Positions 7,295-15,313 of a stretch of DNA of 52,647 nt are shown here, piece by piece. The position numbers were made by a program, and so were the translations under genes. Below the pieces are notes generated by a model, which had not been told where the DNA came from, did no database searches, and saw only the letters and a list, made by a program, of their open reading frames with translations. Within the stretch, counting starts at the first letter, position 1, and each line of letters opens with the position of its first letter. The stretch comes from an uncultured Tidjanibacter sp. (GTDB taxonomy: Bacteria > Bacteroidota > Bacteroidia > Bacteroidales > Rikenellaceae), in assembly GCA_947852905.1 (NCBI GenBank), contig CANTVF010000009.1:1-52647 (forward strand), given 5' to 3'.

Positions 7295-8955
7295 AAGGCA
7301 TGAGAAAATACGCGGCGGCTATCGTAGCGGTATTCGCTGTCGCTACGTTGACGGCGGCGCCGCCCGACGGATTCCGTATGGGTCGCGGTATGGAGGTACT
7401 GGTCAATATGTTCAGAGACATAAACCTCTTTTATGTGGACGAGACCGATCCGGACGAACTGTTGTCCGATGCGGCTGCCGGTATGACGTCGGGACTCGAT
7501 CCGTATACGACGTATATTTCGGAAGAGGATATGGCTACGTTCGCCATAATGACTACCGGTCGTTACGGCGGTGTGGGGTCGCTGATCCGGCGCAAAGGCG
7601 ATCATGTGGTATTCGCGGAACCGTACCAGGGGTCTCCGGCCGACAGGGCGGGGATCGTTGTGGGCGACAAGATAATAGAGATAGGCGGCAAGAATGCTGC
7701 CGGCATGACCACCGAGCAGGTGAGTGACATGTTGAAGGGCGAGCCGGGAACGAAAGTGAAACTGCGCGTGGAGCGTTTCTATACGGGCGATACGGTGTCG
7801 ATGGACATAACACGTGAAATCATCAACATTCCCGGAATTCCTTATTACGGTATGGTGAACGACAGTATCGGGTATATACTGAACATGGATTTTACGGACG
7901 ATGTGAGCGGCGACATGCGTACCGCCGTCATGGATCTCAAACGGCAAGGTGCGAAAGCGTTGATACTCGATTATCGCGGCAACGGAGGCGGTATAGTGCA
8001 GGAAGCTGTCAAGATCGTTTCGTTTTTCGTGCCGCGAGGTACGGAGGTTGTCAGTCTCCGGGGGCGCAACAGCGACGAGGACGCCGTATTCGTTACGCAG
8101 AACGAACCGATAGATACCCGGATGCCGCTCGTTGTGCTCGTCAACAACGCTTCCGCTTCGGCGGCGGAGATAGTGGCCGGATCGTTGCAGGATCTGGACA
8201 GAGCCGTTCTTATGGGGCGGAGAACGTTCGGCAAGGGGTTGGTACAGTCCACGCGGCCGCTCGGTTACAACTCTTATCTGAAGATAACCACTGCGAAATA
8301 TTATCTGCCGAGCGGACGGTGCATACAGGCTATCGACTATGCCCGTCGTGCCGAGGACGGAACCCTCAGCTACATCCCGGATTCGCTGATTCGCGAGTAT
8401 CGTACTCGTGCCGGGAGGAAGGTGTATGACGGGGGCGGCGTGATGCCCGATGTCAAGCTCGATGCGGAATTCGTGAGTCGTTTCGCATATGTGGTATATG
8501 GCAAGGGATACATTTACGACTTTGTGGACGAGTTCATGAAACGGAACGCGGACAGGGAGATCGTACCCGGAGAGTTTTCGCTTACGGACGAGGATTATGC
8601 GGATTTCACCCGGTTCATGGCCGATAAGGACGTGGAGTGGGAGTCGGAAACCAAACGTATTCTCGGACAACTCAAAAGTGCGGCCGAGGCAGAACGGTAC
8701 GACGAGGCGATAGGCGGATATGTAGAGGCGATAGAAGCCGACCTGAAAGACGATGTCGCGTCGGGACTGGTGCTGTACAGGCAGGAGATAGAGGAACTGA
8801 TAGAAAACGAAATAGTGATGCGGCGCGCTTACAACGAGGGCGTTATAGAGCATAATATGGATAAGGATACCGATATACAGGCGGCTGTGCGGTTGCTCGG
8901 CGATCCGGAGCGTTATCGTTCCATATTATCTTCGCAGGATACCGAAAGAAAATAA
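7291..8955 (+). CDS. S41-family (CtpA-like) processing protease with PDZ domain
   Basis: C-terminal processing proteases cut exported proteins on the outer side of the inner membrane. Of 554 residues, about 1-23 form a signal peptide or anchor. The N-terminal cap has SGLDPYTTYIS (67-77). A PDZ domain spans about 88-178 with GSPADRAGIVVGDKI (114-128). The protease core has ALILDYRGNGGG (223-234), the nucleophile Ser290 in NNASASAAEI, Lys315 in RTFGKG and Gln319, spaced as in Bacillus CtpB (Ser-25-Lys-4-Gln). A C-terminal helical extension (about 435-554) is longer than the minimal enzyme. It overlaps the upstream membrane protein by 4 bases. Confidence 0.92.
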   Translation: MKGMRKYAAAIVAVFAVATLTAAPPDGFRMGRGMEVLVNMFRDINLFYVDETDPDELLSDAAAGMTSGLDPYTTYISEEDMATFAIMTTGRYGGVGSLIRRKGDHVVFAEPYQGSPADRAGIVVGDKIIEIGGKNAAGMTTEQVSDMLKGEPGTKVKLRVERFYTGDTVSMDITREIINIPGIPYYGMVNDSIGYILNMDFTDDVSGDMRTAVMDLKRQGAKALILDYRGNGGGIVQEAVKIVSFFVPRGTEVVSLRGRNSDEDAVFVTQNEPIDTRMPLVVLVNNASASAAEIVAGSLQDLDRAVLMGRRTFGKGLVQSTRPLGYNSYLKITTAKYYLPSGRCIQAIDYARRAEDGTLSYIPDSLIREYRTRAGRKVYDGGGVMPDVKLDAEFVSRFAYVVYGKGYIYDFVDEFMKRNADREIVPGEFSLTDEDYADFTRFMADKDVEWESETKRILGQLKSAAEAERYDEAIGGYVEAIEADLKDDVASGLVLYRQEIEELIENEIVMRRAYNEGVIEHNMDKDTDIQAAVRLLGDPERYRSILSSQDTERK

Positions 8956-9022
8956 CCTCCCAGGATGCCGTGCGGCGCAGGCGGGCGGTAAATCTTGCGG
9001 GCGGAATGGTGTTCGTGGCAAT

Positions 9023-10207
9023 ATGAAAACTAAGGGTAACTGGAATCTAAGGGGGTTGGAAGGGACGTCCATATCGTTCCGCAAGAAGGTGATCCTCATA
9101 TCCGTGGGGCTGGCCATAGGTTGCATTACACTTGTGTTCACATATTCCATGGCACATCAGTTGCGCGAGAAGGAGAATTACGAGGTGCGGCTGTGGGCCC
9201 TCGCCATAGAGACTATGGGGCAGTTTAGGGCCGACGATCCTCTGTTGCAGCATATTATGGACAGCCGTAACAACATTCCTTTTATCCGTACTACGGAGGA
9301 TTACGAAGTATTGGGCGCCAATCTCATTCCCGACAGAATATTGTACCACCCCGATCTGCTGAGTCACAAGCTCGATCAGCTGGCGCGGGAGAATCCTCCG
9401 TTGCAGATAACGGCGTGGGACGGATCGAAATATTATATCTTTTACGGTAACTCCCGCCTGCAGAAGACGTTGACAGTATTCCCGTTCATTCAGATCGCCG
9501 TAGTGTTCATATTTCTGGGATTCGGATTTCTGACGTTACGCTCCTCGCAGGAGGACGAACAGAACAAGGTATGGATAGGGCTTGCCAAGGAGACCGCACA
9601 CCAGCTCGGTACGCCTATTTCGTCGTTGCTGGGTTGGATAGAGTATCTCAAGAGCCAGAATATAGATTCCGAGGTGGTCGAAGAGATGAACAAGGACCTC
9701 ACCCGTCTCATGAAGGTGGCCGACCGTTTTTCCAAGATCGGATCGGAAACGGTACTCTCGCCGGCCAATGTTAACGAGGTGGTCGGCAACAGCGTTATGT
9801 ATTTTCGCACGCGCGTGCCCAAGAATGTGACGTTGAGCTATAACGGATTGGCCATAGCGCCGGTGCAGGCCATGCTGAATACGGCGCTGTTCGAATGGGT
9901 GGTCGAGAATCTGCTCAAAAATTCGCTCGATGCCCTTCAGGGGCAGGGCGAAATAGATGTCCGCATATCGGACGATCTGGAATGGGTGTACGTGGATGTG
10001 AAGGATACGGGCAAGGGGATGCCCAAATCCAATTTCAAAAAGATATTCGAGCCGGGATTTACGACAAAAACCCGCGGGTGGGGGCTCGGCCTGTCGCTGA
10101 GCCGGCGCATCATCGAGGAGTATCACGGCGGAAAGATATATGTGGTGGATTCCGAGCCGGGCAAGGGAACGCTGATCCGTATAGCCTTGAAGCGCATGTA
10201 TATGTAA
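9023..10207 (+). CDS. Membrane sensor histidine kinase without adjacent response regulator
   Basis: This is a 394-residue inner-membrane kinase. Hydrophobic segments at about 22-42 and 152-172 flank an extracytoplasmic sensor of about 105 residues with no recognised fold. The H-box AKETAHQLGTPISSL carries His193, and the N-box is ENLLKNSLDA (near 293-302). The G1 box is DTGKGM, the F-box IFEPGFTT and the G2 box GWGLGLSLS. All ATPase motifs are intact, so it should be active. No response regulator lies next to it; the neighbours are the S41 protease upstream and DUF4271/hemD downstream. Its partner must be encoded elsewhere. Confidence 0.93.
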   Translation: MKTKGNWNLRGLEGTSISFRKKVILISVGLAIGCITLVFTYSMAHQLREKENYEVRLWALAIETMGQFRADDPLLQHIMDSRNNIPFIRTTEDYEVLGANLIPDRILYHPDLLSHKLDQLARENPPLQITAWDGSKYYIFYGNSRLQKTLTVFPFIQIAVVFIFLGFGFLTLRSSQEDEQNKVWIGLAKETAHQLGTPISSLLGWIEYLKSQNIDSEVVEEMNKDLTRLMKVADRFSKIGSETVLSPANVNEVVGNSVMYFRTRVPKNVTLSYNGLAIAPVQAMLNTALFEWVVENLLKNSLDALQGQGEIDVRISDDLEWVYVDVKDTGKGMPKSNFKKIFEPGFTTKTRGWGLGLSLSRRIIEEYHGGKIYVVDSEPGKGTLIRIALKRMYM

Positions 10208-10533
10208 CGTGCGTATTAGTCCGTTCCGAAGCGGACGTGTAGCGGGGCTGTATGGGAAAAGCGCGAGACACATGTTTTCGGGAGTTGGCAGGCGGCCTGT
10301 CCTTTCGCATGGAACTGGCGATGCGGCAGAGTGGACATGTGTCCCGTGAGCATAAGATAGTGCGCCGAACGGATTGTTTGTCGGTATTTCTGGCATGGAG
10401 TTTTTGTCGTTTGGCGTTCCGGTACGGCAGGCGAATGCGGTAGGCGTTTCGGGAATGCGCGTCGCAGTGGTTGGCCGGGGGCTATGCTTTTGCGATGTAA
10501 TCGGGTCGGCGTTTTGAAAACTGATTTTATTTT
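10208..10533. other. Intergenic stretch before the DUF4271 gene
   Basis: In these 326 bases I see no gene. A pair of 9-bp complementary arms (10266-10274 and 10335-10343) 60 bases apart may be chance. No T-rich terminator hairpin and no convincing -7 box was recognised. Confidence 0.5.
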
Positions 10534-11496
10534 ATGGACGACTGTTTGCATGTTGGTTTCGGTCAGGAAGTGCCCGTCGTGTCTGTCGCAGAGTTGTCGG
10601 CAGACAGCGTAGCCGTACCGTTACATGACAGTGTCACCGTATGCTTAGGTGCCGATTCTCTTGCGGCAGTCGATTCGTCGTATGTGCGGCTTGTCGATTC
10701 TATAGCTCAATTCGACGGCATGTCGGCGGTTGCGACGGTGCATGCGGCAGTATCTGCAGACAGCGTTTTCGGGAGCGCGAGTTATGTTCCCTCAGTAGCG
10801 GCCGTATCGCAAGAGTGCCGTCCGTCGGTTGCGGCCGGAGCCGGATTTCAGATATCGGCGTTGATACTGCTGGCCGTATACGTATGGCTCGTGTTCCGAC
10901 ATGGTGCGGACGTGGAACGTGTCATGCGTTTTGTGTGGGGGAAAAGAGGTGAAAACGGTCGTCATGCGGGAGCGGAACAACCGGCTATGGATGTGCGTAT
11001 CGGTTTTATGGCGAGTATGCTTTTGTCGGTAGGCATAGCGGCCTTGAGGATAGACGAGGTGTGGAACGGCTCGCAGCTCGCCTCGCAATTCCCGGCGGGT
11101 GCGGCATGGGTGCTCGTATTGGCGGCTTCGGTCGCCGCTTTGCTGGTATTGACATTGCAGGGGGCGGTACTGAAGTTGGTCGGTGGGATTACTTTCAGCC
11201 GGGAGTTCGTCGAAGCACTCCTGATCAGGCGGCAGGCTTTTTTGTCGTCGGCCGCGACGGTTGCCACGCCTTTGGTGCTGTTTGCCGCAATATCGCCGGC
11301 GGGGGTGTCAGAAGCGGTTTTGTGGGTATTTGTCGCAGTAGTCGCCTTGCATGTTACGTTTTACGTTCTCAGTTCTCTTTTCCTGTTTATAGGGCAAAAA
11401 GTTTCGATTTTGTTTTGGATTTTGTACCTTTGCGTCGTCGAAGCGATGCCGGTCGGCATCCTCGCTGTCGGCATACTGCGAAGTATGCCTTCGTAA
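10534..11496 (+). CDS. DUF4271 integral membrane protein
   Basis: The 320-residue protein begins with about 105 low-complexity, Ala/Ser/Val-rich residues. Several membrane segments follow: about 106-123, 152-168, 186-206, 242-280 and 290-314. The layout, and its position immediately upstream of hemD, matches the Bacteroidetes DUF4271 family, which commonly neighbours hemD. Its function is not known. The TAA ends 30 bases before the TTG start of hemD, so the two are probably co-transcribed. Confidence 0.8.
   Translation: MDDCLHVGFGQEVPVVSVAELSADSVAVPLHDSVTVCLGADSLAAVDSSYVRLVDSIAQFDGMSAVATVHAAVSADSVFGSASYVPSVAAVSQECRPSVAAGAGFQISALILLAVYVWLVFRHGADVERVMRFVWGKRGENGRHAGAEQPAMDVRIGFMASMLLSVGIAALRIDEVWNGSQLASQFPAGAAWVLVLAASVAALLVLTLQGAVLKLVGGITFSREFVEALLIRRQAFLSSAATVATPLVLFAAISPAGVSEAVLWVFVAVVALHVTFYVLSSLFLFIGQKVSILFWILYLCVVEAMPVGILAVGILRSMPS
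11425..11432 (+). promoter_or_regulatory. Possible internal -7 box ahead of hemD
   Basis: TACCTTTG lies inside the end of the DUF4271 gene, about 95 bases before hemD. The -33 region is weak, so this may be a chance match. Confidence 0.25.
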
Positions 11497-11526
11497 TACA
11501 ACGGTAGAACTAAAACGGTTTTAGAG

Positions 11527-12420
11527 TTGAAGATCAAGAAAATATTAGTTTCGCAACCGGCTCCCGCCGTAGTTGAGAAATCGCCTTTCTACGAAGTTAC
11601 CCAGAAGCATAATACTAAGATAGATTACCGCCCTTTCATAAAGGTGGTGGGTGTCAGTCTGAAAGAATTTCGCAGCCAGAGGGTTGAGATTCTCGACCAT
11701 TCGGCCGTCGTATTCACCAACCGCAATACGGTGGACAGTTTTTTCCGTATTTGCGAGGAGGCGAGGGTGACGGTTCCCGAAACGATGAAATATTTCTGCA
11801 ATACGGAGGCTATCGCCCTTTATCTGCAGAAATACATAGTATACCGCAAACGTAAGATATTCTTTGCGGACGGTAAGTTCGACTCGTTCATGGAGTTGAT
11901 CCTGAAACATAAGGAGGAGAAGTTCCTGCTGACGCTCACCGAGCCGAACAACGGCGAGATTCCGGATACCATGGCCAAATTGAAACTCAATTTCTCGAAA
12001 GTGGTGCTTGCCAAAACCGTGGCGGCCGAACTGGAAGGGGTGGAGCCGTCGGATTACGATATGCTCGTGTTCTACAGTCCTTCGGAAATATCGACTGCCG
12101 TATCGGTTTTCGGTGCAGAAAAGTTGCCTGTAGTGGCGACGTTCGGTAACGGTACGGCGTGTGCCGCCGCCAATGCCGGTCTAACAATAGGCACTATGGC
12201 GCCGATGCCGGGAGTACCGTCCATGGCCAAAGCCGTCGAAATATATATAGGCAAGGTCAATGCGGGACAGACGCCTGACCCGGTGGAGATCGACGGCAAG
12301 GTCTGCGGCAAGGCCGCCGAATTTCTCAAGTCGCAGGAGGTAAAACCGGGACGCAAGGCGAGACAGCGTAAGAAACCGGATGCCGAGACGGAGACGAAAA
12401 CCCAAAAAGCATCTAAATAA
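11527..12420 (+). CDS. hemD: Uroporphyrinogen-III synthase, Bacteroidetes type (TTG start)
   Basis: HemD closes hydroxymethylbilane to uroporphyrinogen III in haem and corrin synthesis. The 297-residue protein has the two-lobed HemD pattern: N-terminal ILVSQPAP, then VVFTNRNTVDSFF (about 61-73), and in the second half DMLVFYSPSEISTAV (about 178-192) and VVATFGNGTACAAANAGL near 206-223. The frame starts at TTG (11527-11529). The next in-frame ATG is only at residue 87, beyond conserved sequence, so TTG is the credible start. A Lys/Arg-rich C-terminal tail of about 25 residues (after EVKPGRK) is poorly structured. It follows DUF4271 by 30 bases. Confidence 0.87.
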   Translation: MKIKKILVSQPAPAVVEKSPFYEVTQKHNTKIDYRPFIKVVGVSLKEFRSQRVEILDHSAVVFTNRNTVDSFFRICEEARVTVPETMKYFCNTEAIALYLQKYIVYRKRKIFFADGKFDSFMELILKHKEEKFLLTLTEPNNGEIPDTMAKLKLNFSKVVLAKTVAAELEGVEPSDYDMLVFYSPSEISTAVSVFGAEKLPVVATFGNGTACAAANAGLTIGTMAPMPGVPSMAKAVEIYIGKVNAGQTPDPVEIDGKVCGKAAEFLKSQEVKPGRKARQRKKPDAETETKTQKASK

Positions 12421-12509
12421 TCGGCTGCGTCAACTGTCCGTTGCAATATAGGCGTGCTGGGAAAAAGCCCGCACGTATTCCTGCACATGTTCGCAACATA
12501 ATATTACGT

Positions 12510-12548
12510 ATGATCCCGTATTCCGCGTATGACGGTATGCGGGATCAT
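12510..12548 (+). terminator. Hairpin after hemD
   Basis: The outer arms ATGATCCCG (12510-12518) and CGGGATCAT (12540-12548) pair perfectly and the inner part pairs partly. There is no strong T run after it (GCGTTTGTT), so efficiency is doubtful. Confidence 0.4.
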
Positions 12549-12780
12549 GCGTTTGTTACGGTCGGTCTTGAGGGTCGGTTACGATTGTCGTGAGTTACGT
12601 TATGCGTACGGAAAAAGAATATGCGGCGTGTGTTATCGGCTTTATTATCATGACGACTGCATGTCATGACGTTTCGTATCTGTGCGTTATGATACGTGAT
12701 TATGATTCGGACGTTTCCGTATTTCGGTCGCAGGTTGTCCGAAACCTACCGTGCGGTGCATTCTTTCCGGGAATTTATGG

Positions 12781-12788
12781 TATTTTTG
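12781..12788 (+). promoter_or_regulatory. -7 box immediately ahead of rnpA
   Basis: TATTTTTG matches TAnnTTTG and ends 7 bases before the ATG at 12796. If used, the transcript would be almost leaderless. Confidence 0.35.
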
Positions 12789-12795
12789 TGTCGGT

Positions 12796-13251
12796 ATGGA
12801 TAATTCGGGTTATACTGTCGGACACACCTTGTCGCGCGGCGAACGTCTGCGCGGCGATAAACGCATCAGACGTCTGTTTACCGGCGGAAAGAGCGGTTTC
12901 GCTTTCCCGTTCAGGTATTATTATGTTCTGGATGAAATGCGCGACGGCGCTCCGCCCGTCTCCATGCTCGTTTCCGTGCCGAAGAAAATGTTCAAAAGGG
13001 CTGTCAAACGCAATTTGTTGAAACGTCGTACCCGCGAGGCGTTCCGGTTGAACAAGGGGACATTGGCCGATAAGGCTGCGTCAGCCGGCATGAGTGTATC
13101 TATTGCGTTTGTATTTTCGTCCAAGGAGGCGCTCGATTATGCGGCGGTGTGCGGCGGCGTGAAAAGAGCGCTGTCCGTGATAGGCGGAAAGCTGGATACA
13201 GCTATAGACAAAGGCAAGTGCGGAGCGGGCGAGTCGGAAAAGTTACTGTAA
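12796..13251 (+). CDS. rnpA: Ribonuclease P protein component
   Basis: RnpA binds the RNase P RNA and helps remove 5' leaders from pre-tRNAs. The 151-residue product starts at ATG 12796; an upstream in-frame ATG at 12751 adds 15 residues without family similarity and would precede the -7 box. The sequence shows [17 protein letters not shown] near the N-terminus and the RNA-binding signature [18 protein letters not shown] (about 76-93), a variant of RNRxKRxxRE. yidD follows 2 bases after the stop. rpmH, the usual upstream neighbour in many bacteria, is absent; hemD is there instead. Confidence 0.92.
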   Translation: MDNSGYTVGHTLSRGERLRGDKRIRRLFTGGKSGFAFPFRYYYVLDEMRDGAPPVSMLVSVPKKMFKRAVKRNLLKRRTREAFRLNKGTLADKAASAGMSVSIAFVFSSKEALDYAAVCGGVKRALSVIGGKLDTAIDKGKCGAGESEKLL

Positions 13252-13253
13252 TC

Positions 13254-13493
13254 ATGAAAGCCGGTCGGATCATAAAGCAGGTGGCGGCGTTCCCGTTCGT
13301 GGTGCTGATAAAGTTCTATCAGCTCTGCATATCCCCTTTCACCATGCCCGCATGCCGTTTTACCCCTACATGCTCGGAATACGCTCTGCAGGCTGTCAGA
13401 AAATACGGCCCGTTGAAAGGAGGTTGGCTGGCCGTCAGGCGGATATTGCGTTGCAATCCGTGGGGCGGACACGGATACGATCCGGTGCCGTGA
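13254..13493 (+). CDS. yidD: Membrane protein insertion efficiency factor YidD
   Basis: YidD is a small membrane-associated protein that assists YidC-dependent insertion. The 79-residue product has an amphipathic or hydrophobic start (about 6-22, [17 protein letters not shown]). The family block follows: [19 protein letters not shown], then the [21 protein letters not shown] stretch ending in GGHGYDPVP. The start at 13254 lies 2 bases after the rnpA stop and gives the normal family length. The rnpA-yidD pairing is widely conserved. Confidence 0.95.
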   Translation: MKAGRIIKQVAAFPFVVLIKFYQLCISPFTMPACRFTPTCSEYALQAVRKYGPLKGGWLAVRRILRCNPWGGHGYDPVP

Positions 13494-13603
13494 CGTTTTA
13501 CACGTCCATAGCAGGGCGACGTGGGACATGTTTCGGGAAAAAATAGTAACTTTACGGTGAATGGCTGAAAATCGTAATATAAATCACATAATACCATAAG
13601 AGT

Positions 13604-15001
13604 ATGTTTTCAAAGGAGACTTATGCGAGACGCCGCGAACTGCTTCGCGAAAGGGTTTCGCGCGGAGGACTTATCCTGTTGCCGGGCAACAGCGAGGCTC
13701 CGAGAAACTATCCCGACAACGGATACCATTTCCGTCAAGACAGCAATTTCCTCTATTTCTTCGGCATCAAGTTGCCCGATCTGGTCGGTCTGCTCGATAT
13801 AGATGCTGGCGAGGACTGGCTGTTCGGCGACGATCTGTCGATGGACGATATAATCTGGACGGGGCCGCAGCCGACGGTGAGCGATCTCGCCGCACGGTGC
13901 GGTGTGGTGAATACGGCTCCGCTGGCCGTATTGCAGGAGAAGCTGACGCTGGCTATCCGTCGCGGACGGCCGGTACACTTCCTGCCGCCCTACCGTATGG
14001 ACAATAAGATGAAGATCGGCAAATGGTTGGGCTTGTGTCCGGACAGCATTGCCGACCGCATATCCATAGAGCTGGCCATTGCGGTGGTGTCGTTGCGTGA
14101 CAAGAAATCCGACGAAGAGATTCGCGAAATAGAGGACGCTTGCGAAATAGGGTATCAGATGCACACTACGGCCATGAAAATGTGCCGCCCCGGTGTACGC
14201 GAACGCGACATAGCCGGAGAGATCGAGGGTGTGGCTCTGAAAATGGGTGAGGGCGTTTCGTTCCACTCCATAGTTACGCAGCATGGCGAAACGCTTCACA
14301 ACCACAGTCATGACGGAATACTCGAAAGCGGGCGTATGCTTCTCGTGGATGCCGGCGCCGAGAATCTGATGAATTATTGCAGCGACTTTACGCGTACATA
14401 TCCCGTGAACGGCAAGTTTACTTCCATGCAACGCGATATTTACAATATAGTTTTGGCCGCCAATGCCCGTGCGTTCGAACTCGCCAAACCCGACATGCTT
14501 TACCGCGACGTGCATCTCGCTGCCGTCAAAGTTATCGTCGAGGGACTTATATCGCTCGGAATAATGAAAGGCGATGCGGACGAGGCTGTAGCCGCCGGAG
14601 CGCATGCCCTTTTCATGCCTCACGGACTCGGTCACATGATGGGCATAGACGTCCACGATATGGAGGATATAGGCGAGAAATACGTAGGTTACGATCTCGA
14701 AACAGAACGAAGCGCACAGCTGGGCGTCAGCAATCTCCGTATGGCGCGTCGTCTGCAGGTCGGCATGGTCATGACCGACGAGCCCGGCATATATTTCATT
14801 CCGGCGTATATCGCCAAGTGGAAAGCGGAAAATACCAATACGCAGTTCATAAACTTCGACAAGCTCGAGCCTTATATGAATTTCGGCGGCATCCGCATCG
14901 AGGACGATCTGCTCATCACTCCTACCGGTAACCGTATTCTCGGCAAGCGCCGCATACCGGTGACTGTCGAGGAGATCGAGGCTTTCATGGCCGGGAACTG
15001 A
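13604..15001 (+). CDS. pepP: Aminopeptidase P family metallopeptidase (M24B)
   Basis: These enzymes remove N-terminal residues preceding proline and use a two-metal centre. The 465-residue protein has the N-terminal creatinase-like domain (about 1-165, with YHFRQDSNFLYFFG at 41-54). The pita-bread catalytic domain follows, with metal ligands Asp249 (LLVDAGAE), Asp261 (CSDFTRTYP), His344 (GLGHMMG), Glu393 (TDEPGIYF) and Glu433 (GIRIEDD). No signal peptide is seen, so it is cytoplasmic. A near -7 match (TAACTTTA, 13547-13554) precedes it, and a strong terminator follows 22 bases after its stop. Confidence 0.93.
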   Translation: MFSKETYARRRELLRERVSRGGLILLPGNSEAPRNYPDNGYHFRQDSNFLYFFGIKLPDLVGLLDIDAGEDWLFGDDLSMDDIIWTGPQPTVSDLAARCGVVNTAPLAVLQEKLTLAIRRGRPVHFLPPYRMDNKMKIGKWLGLCPDSIADRISIELAIAVVSLRDKKSDEEIREIEDACEIGYQMHTTAMKMCRPGVRERDIAGEIEGVALKMGEGVSFHSIVTQHGETLHNHSHDGILESGRMLLVDAGAENLMNYCSDFTRTYPVNGKFTSMQRDIYNIVLAANARAFELAKPDMLYRDVHLAAVKVIVEGLISLGIMKGDADEAVAAGAHALFMPHGLGHMMGIDVHDMEDIGEKYVGYDLETERSAQLGVSNLRMARRLQVGMVMTDEPGIYFIPAYIAKWKAENTNTQFINFDKLEPYMNFGGIRIEDDLLITPTGNRILGKRRIPVTVEEIEAFMAGN

Positions 15002-15313
15002 CGGTTTGCCGAATAATTTCAGGTCGGCGTGCGATATTCGAATCGCACGCCGACTTTTTTTATATAAGGGTTTTCCGCTGCCGGTGTTCTTGGGGGCTTG
15101 GCGTTTGCGGTTATAAGCGGCAACGGATATGCGGTGTCGTAACGGAATATTGTCGTAGCTGTCGTATTGTGTCTGTCGTGCAGATTTACAGTTGTTTATT
15201 GTTTTAAAACTATTTGAATTTAGCGTTTTATTTCGTCATTTTGTGTTAGCCGGCGTTGCAGGCAGTAGTCTGCAATTATTTTAACCTTGTTTAACTGCTA
15301 TTTTAAAAAAGAG
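15002..15313. other. Intergenic region with terminator, AT-rich leader of lipoprotein gene
   Basis: The first 60 bases hold the terminator at 15023-15061. The remainder turns AT-rich towards 15200-15313 and probably carries the promoter of the BACON lipoprotein pair, but no clean TAnnTTTG is present. Confidence 0.5.
15023..15061 (+). terminator. Rho-independent terminator after pepP
   Basis: A perfect 13-bp stem (15023-15035 with 15042-15054), with a 6-base loop, is followed directly by seven T. This is the clearest intrinsic terminator in the window. Confidence 0.95.

Larger units (their letters stand above)
12421..12795. other. Intergenic region hemD-rnpA
   Basis: These 375 bases contain an imperfect terminator-like hairpin (12510-12548), a 7-bp inverted repeat (12648-12654 with 12663-12669) and a -7 box touching rnpA (12781-12788). 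I see no gene and no structured RNA that I recognise. Confidence 0.5.

Noticed and set aside
7006-8853. 615-codon open frame antisense to the S41 protease
   Set aside because: The plus-strand protease has catalytic motifs at the right spacing. The antisense frame is His/Arg/Tyr-rich and has no motif; it arises from codon use that avoids antisense stops.
10266-10343. Complementary 9-bp arms around 60 bases, as a possible regulatory structure
   Set aside because: The separation is large and one such match is expected by chance in a window of this size.
15042-15061. GAATCGCACGCC resembling a tRNA T-arm
   Set aside because: No acceptor stem or anticodon arm surrounds it; it is the right arm of the pepP terminator.
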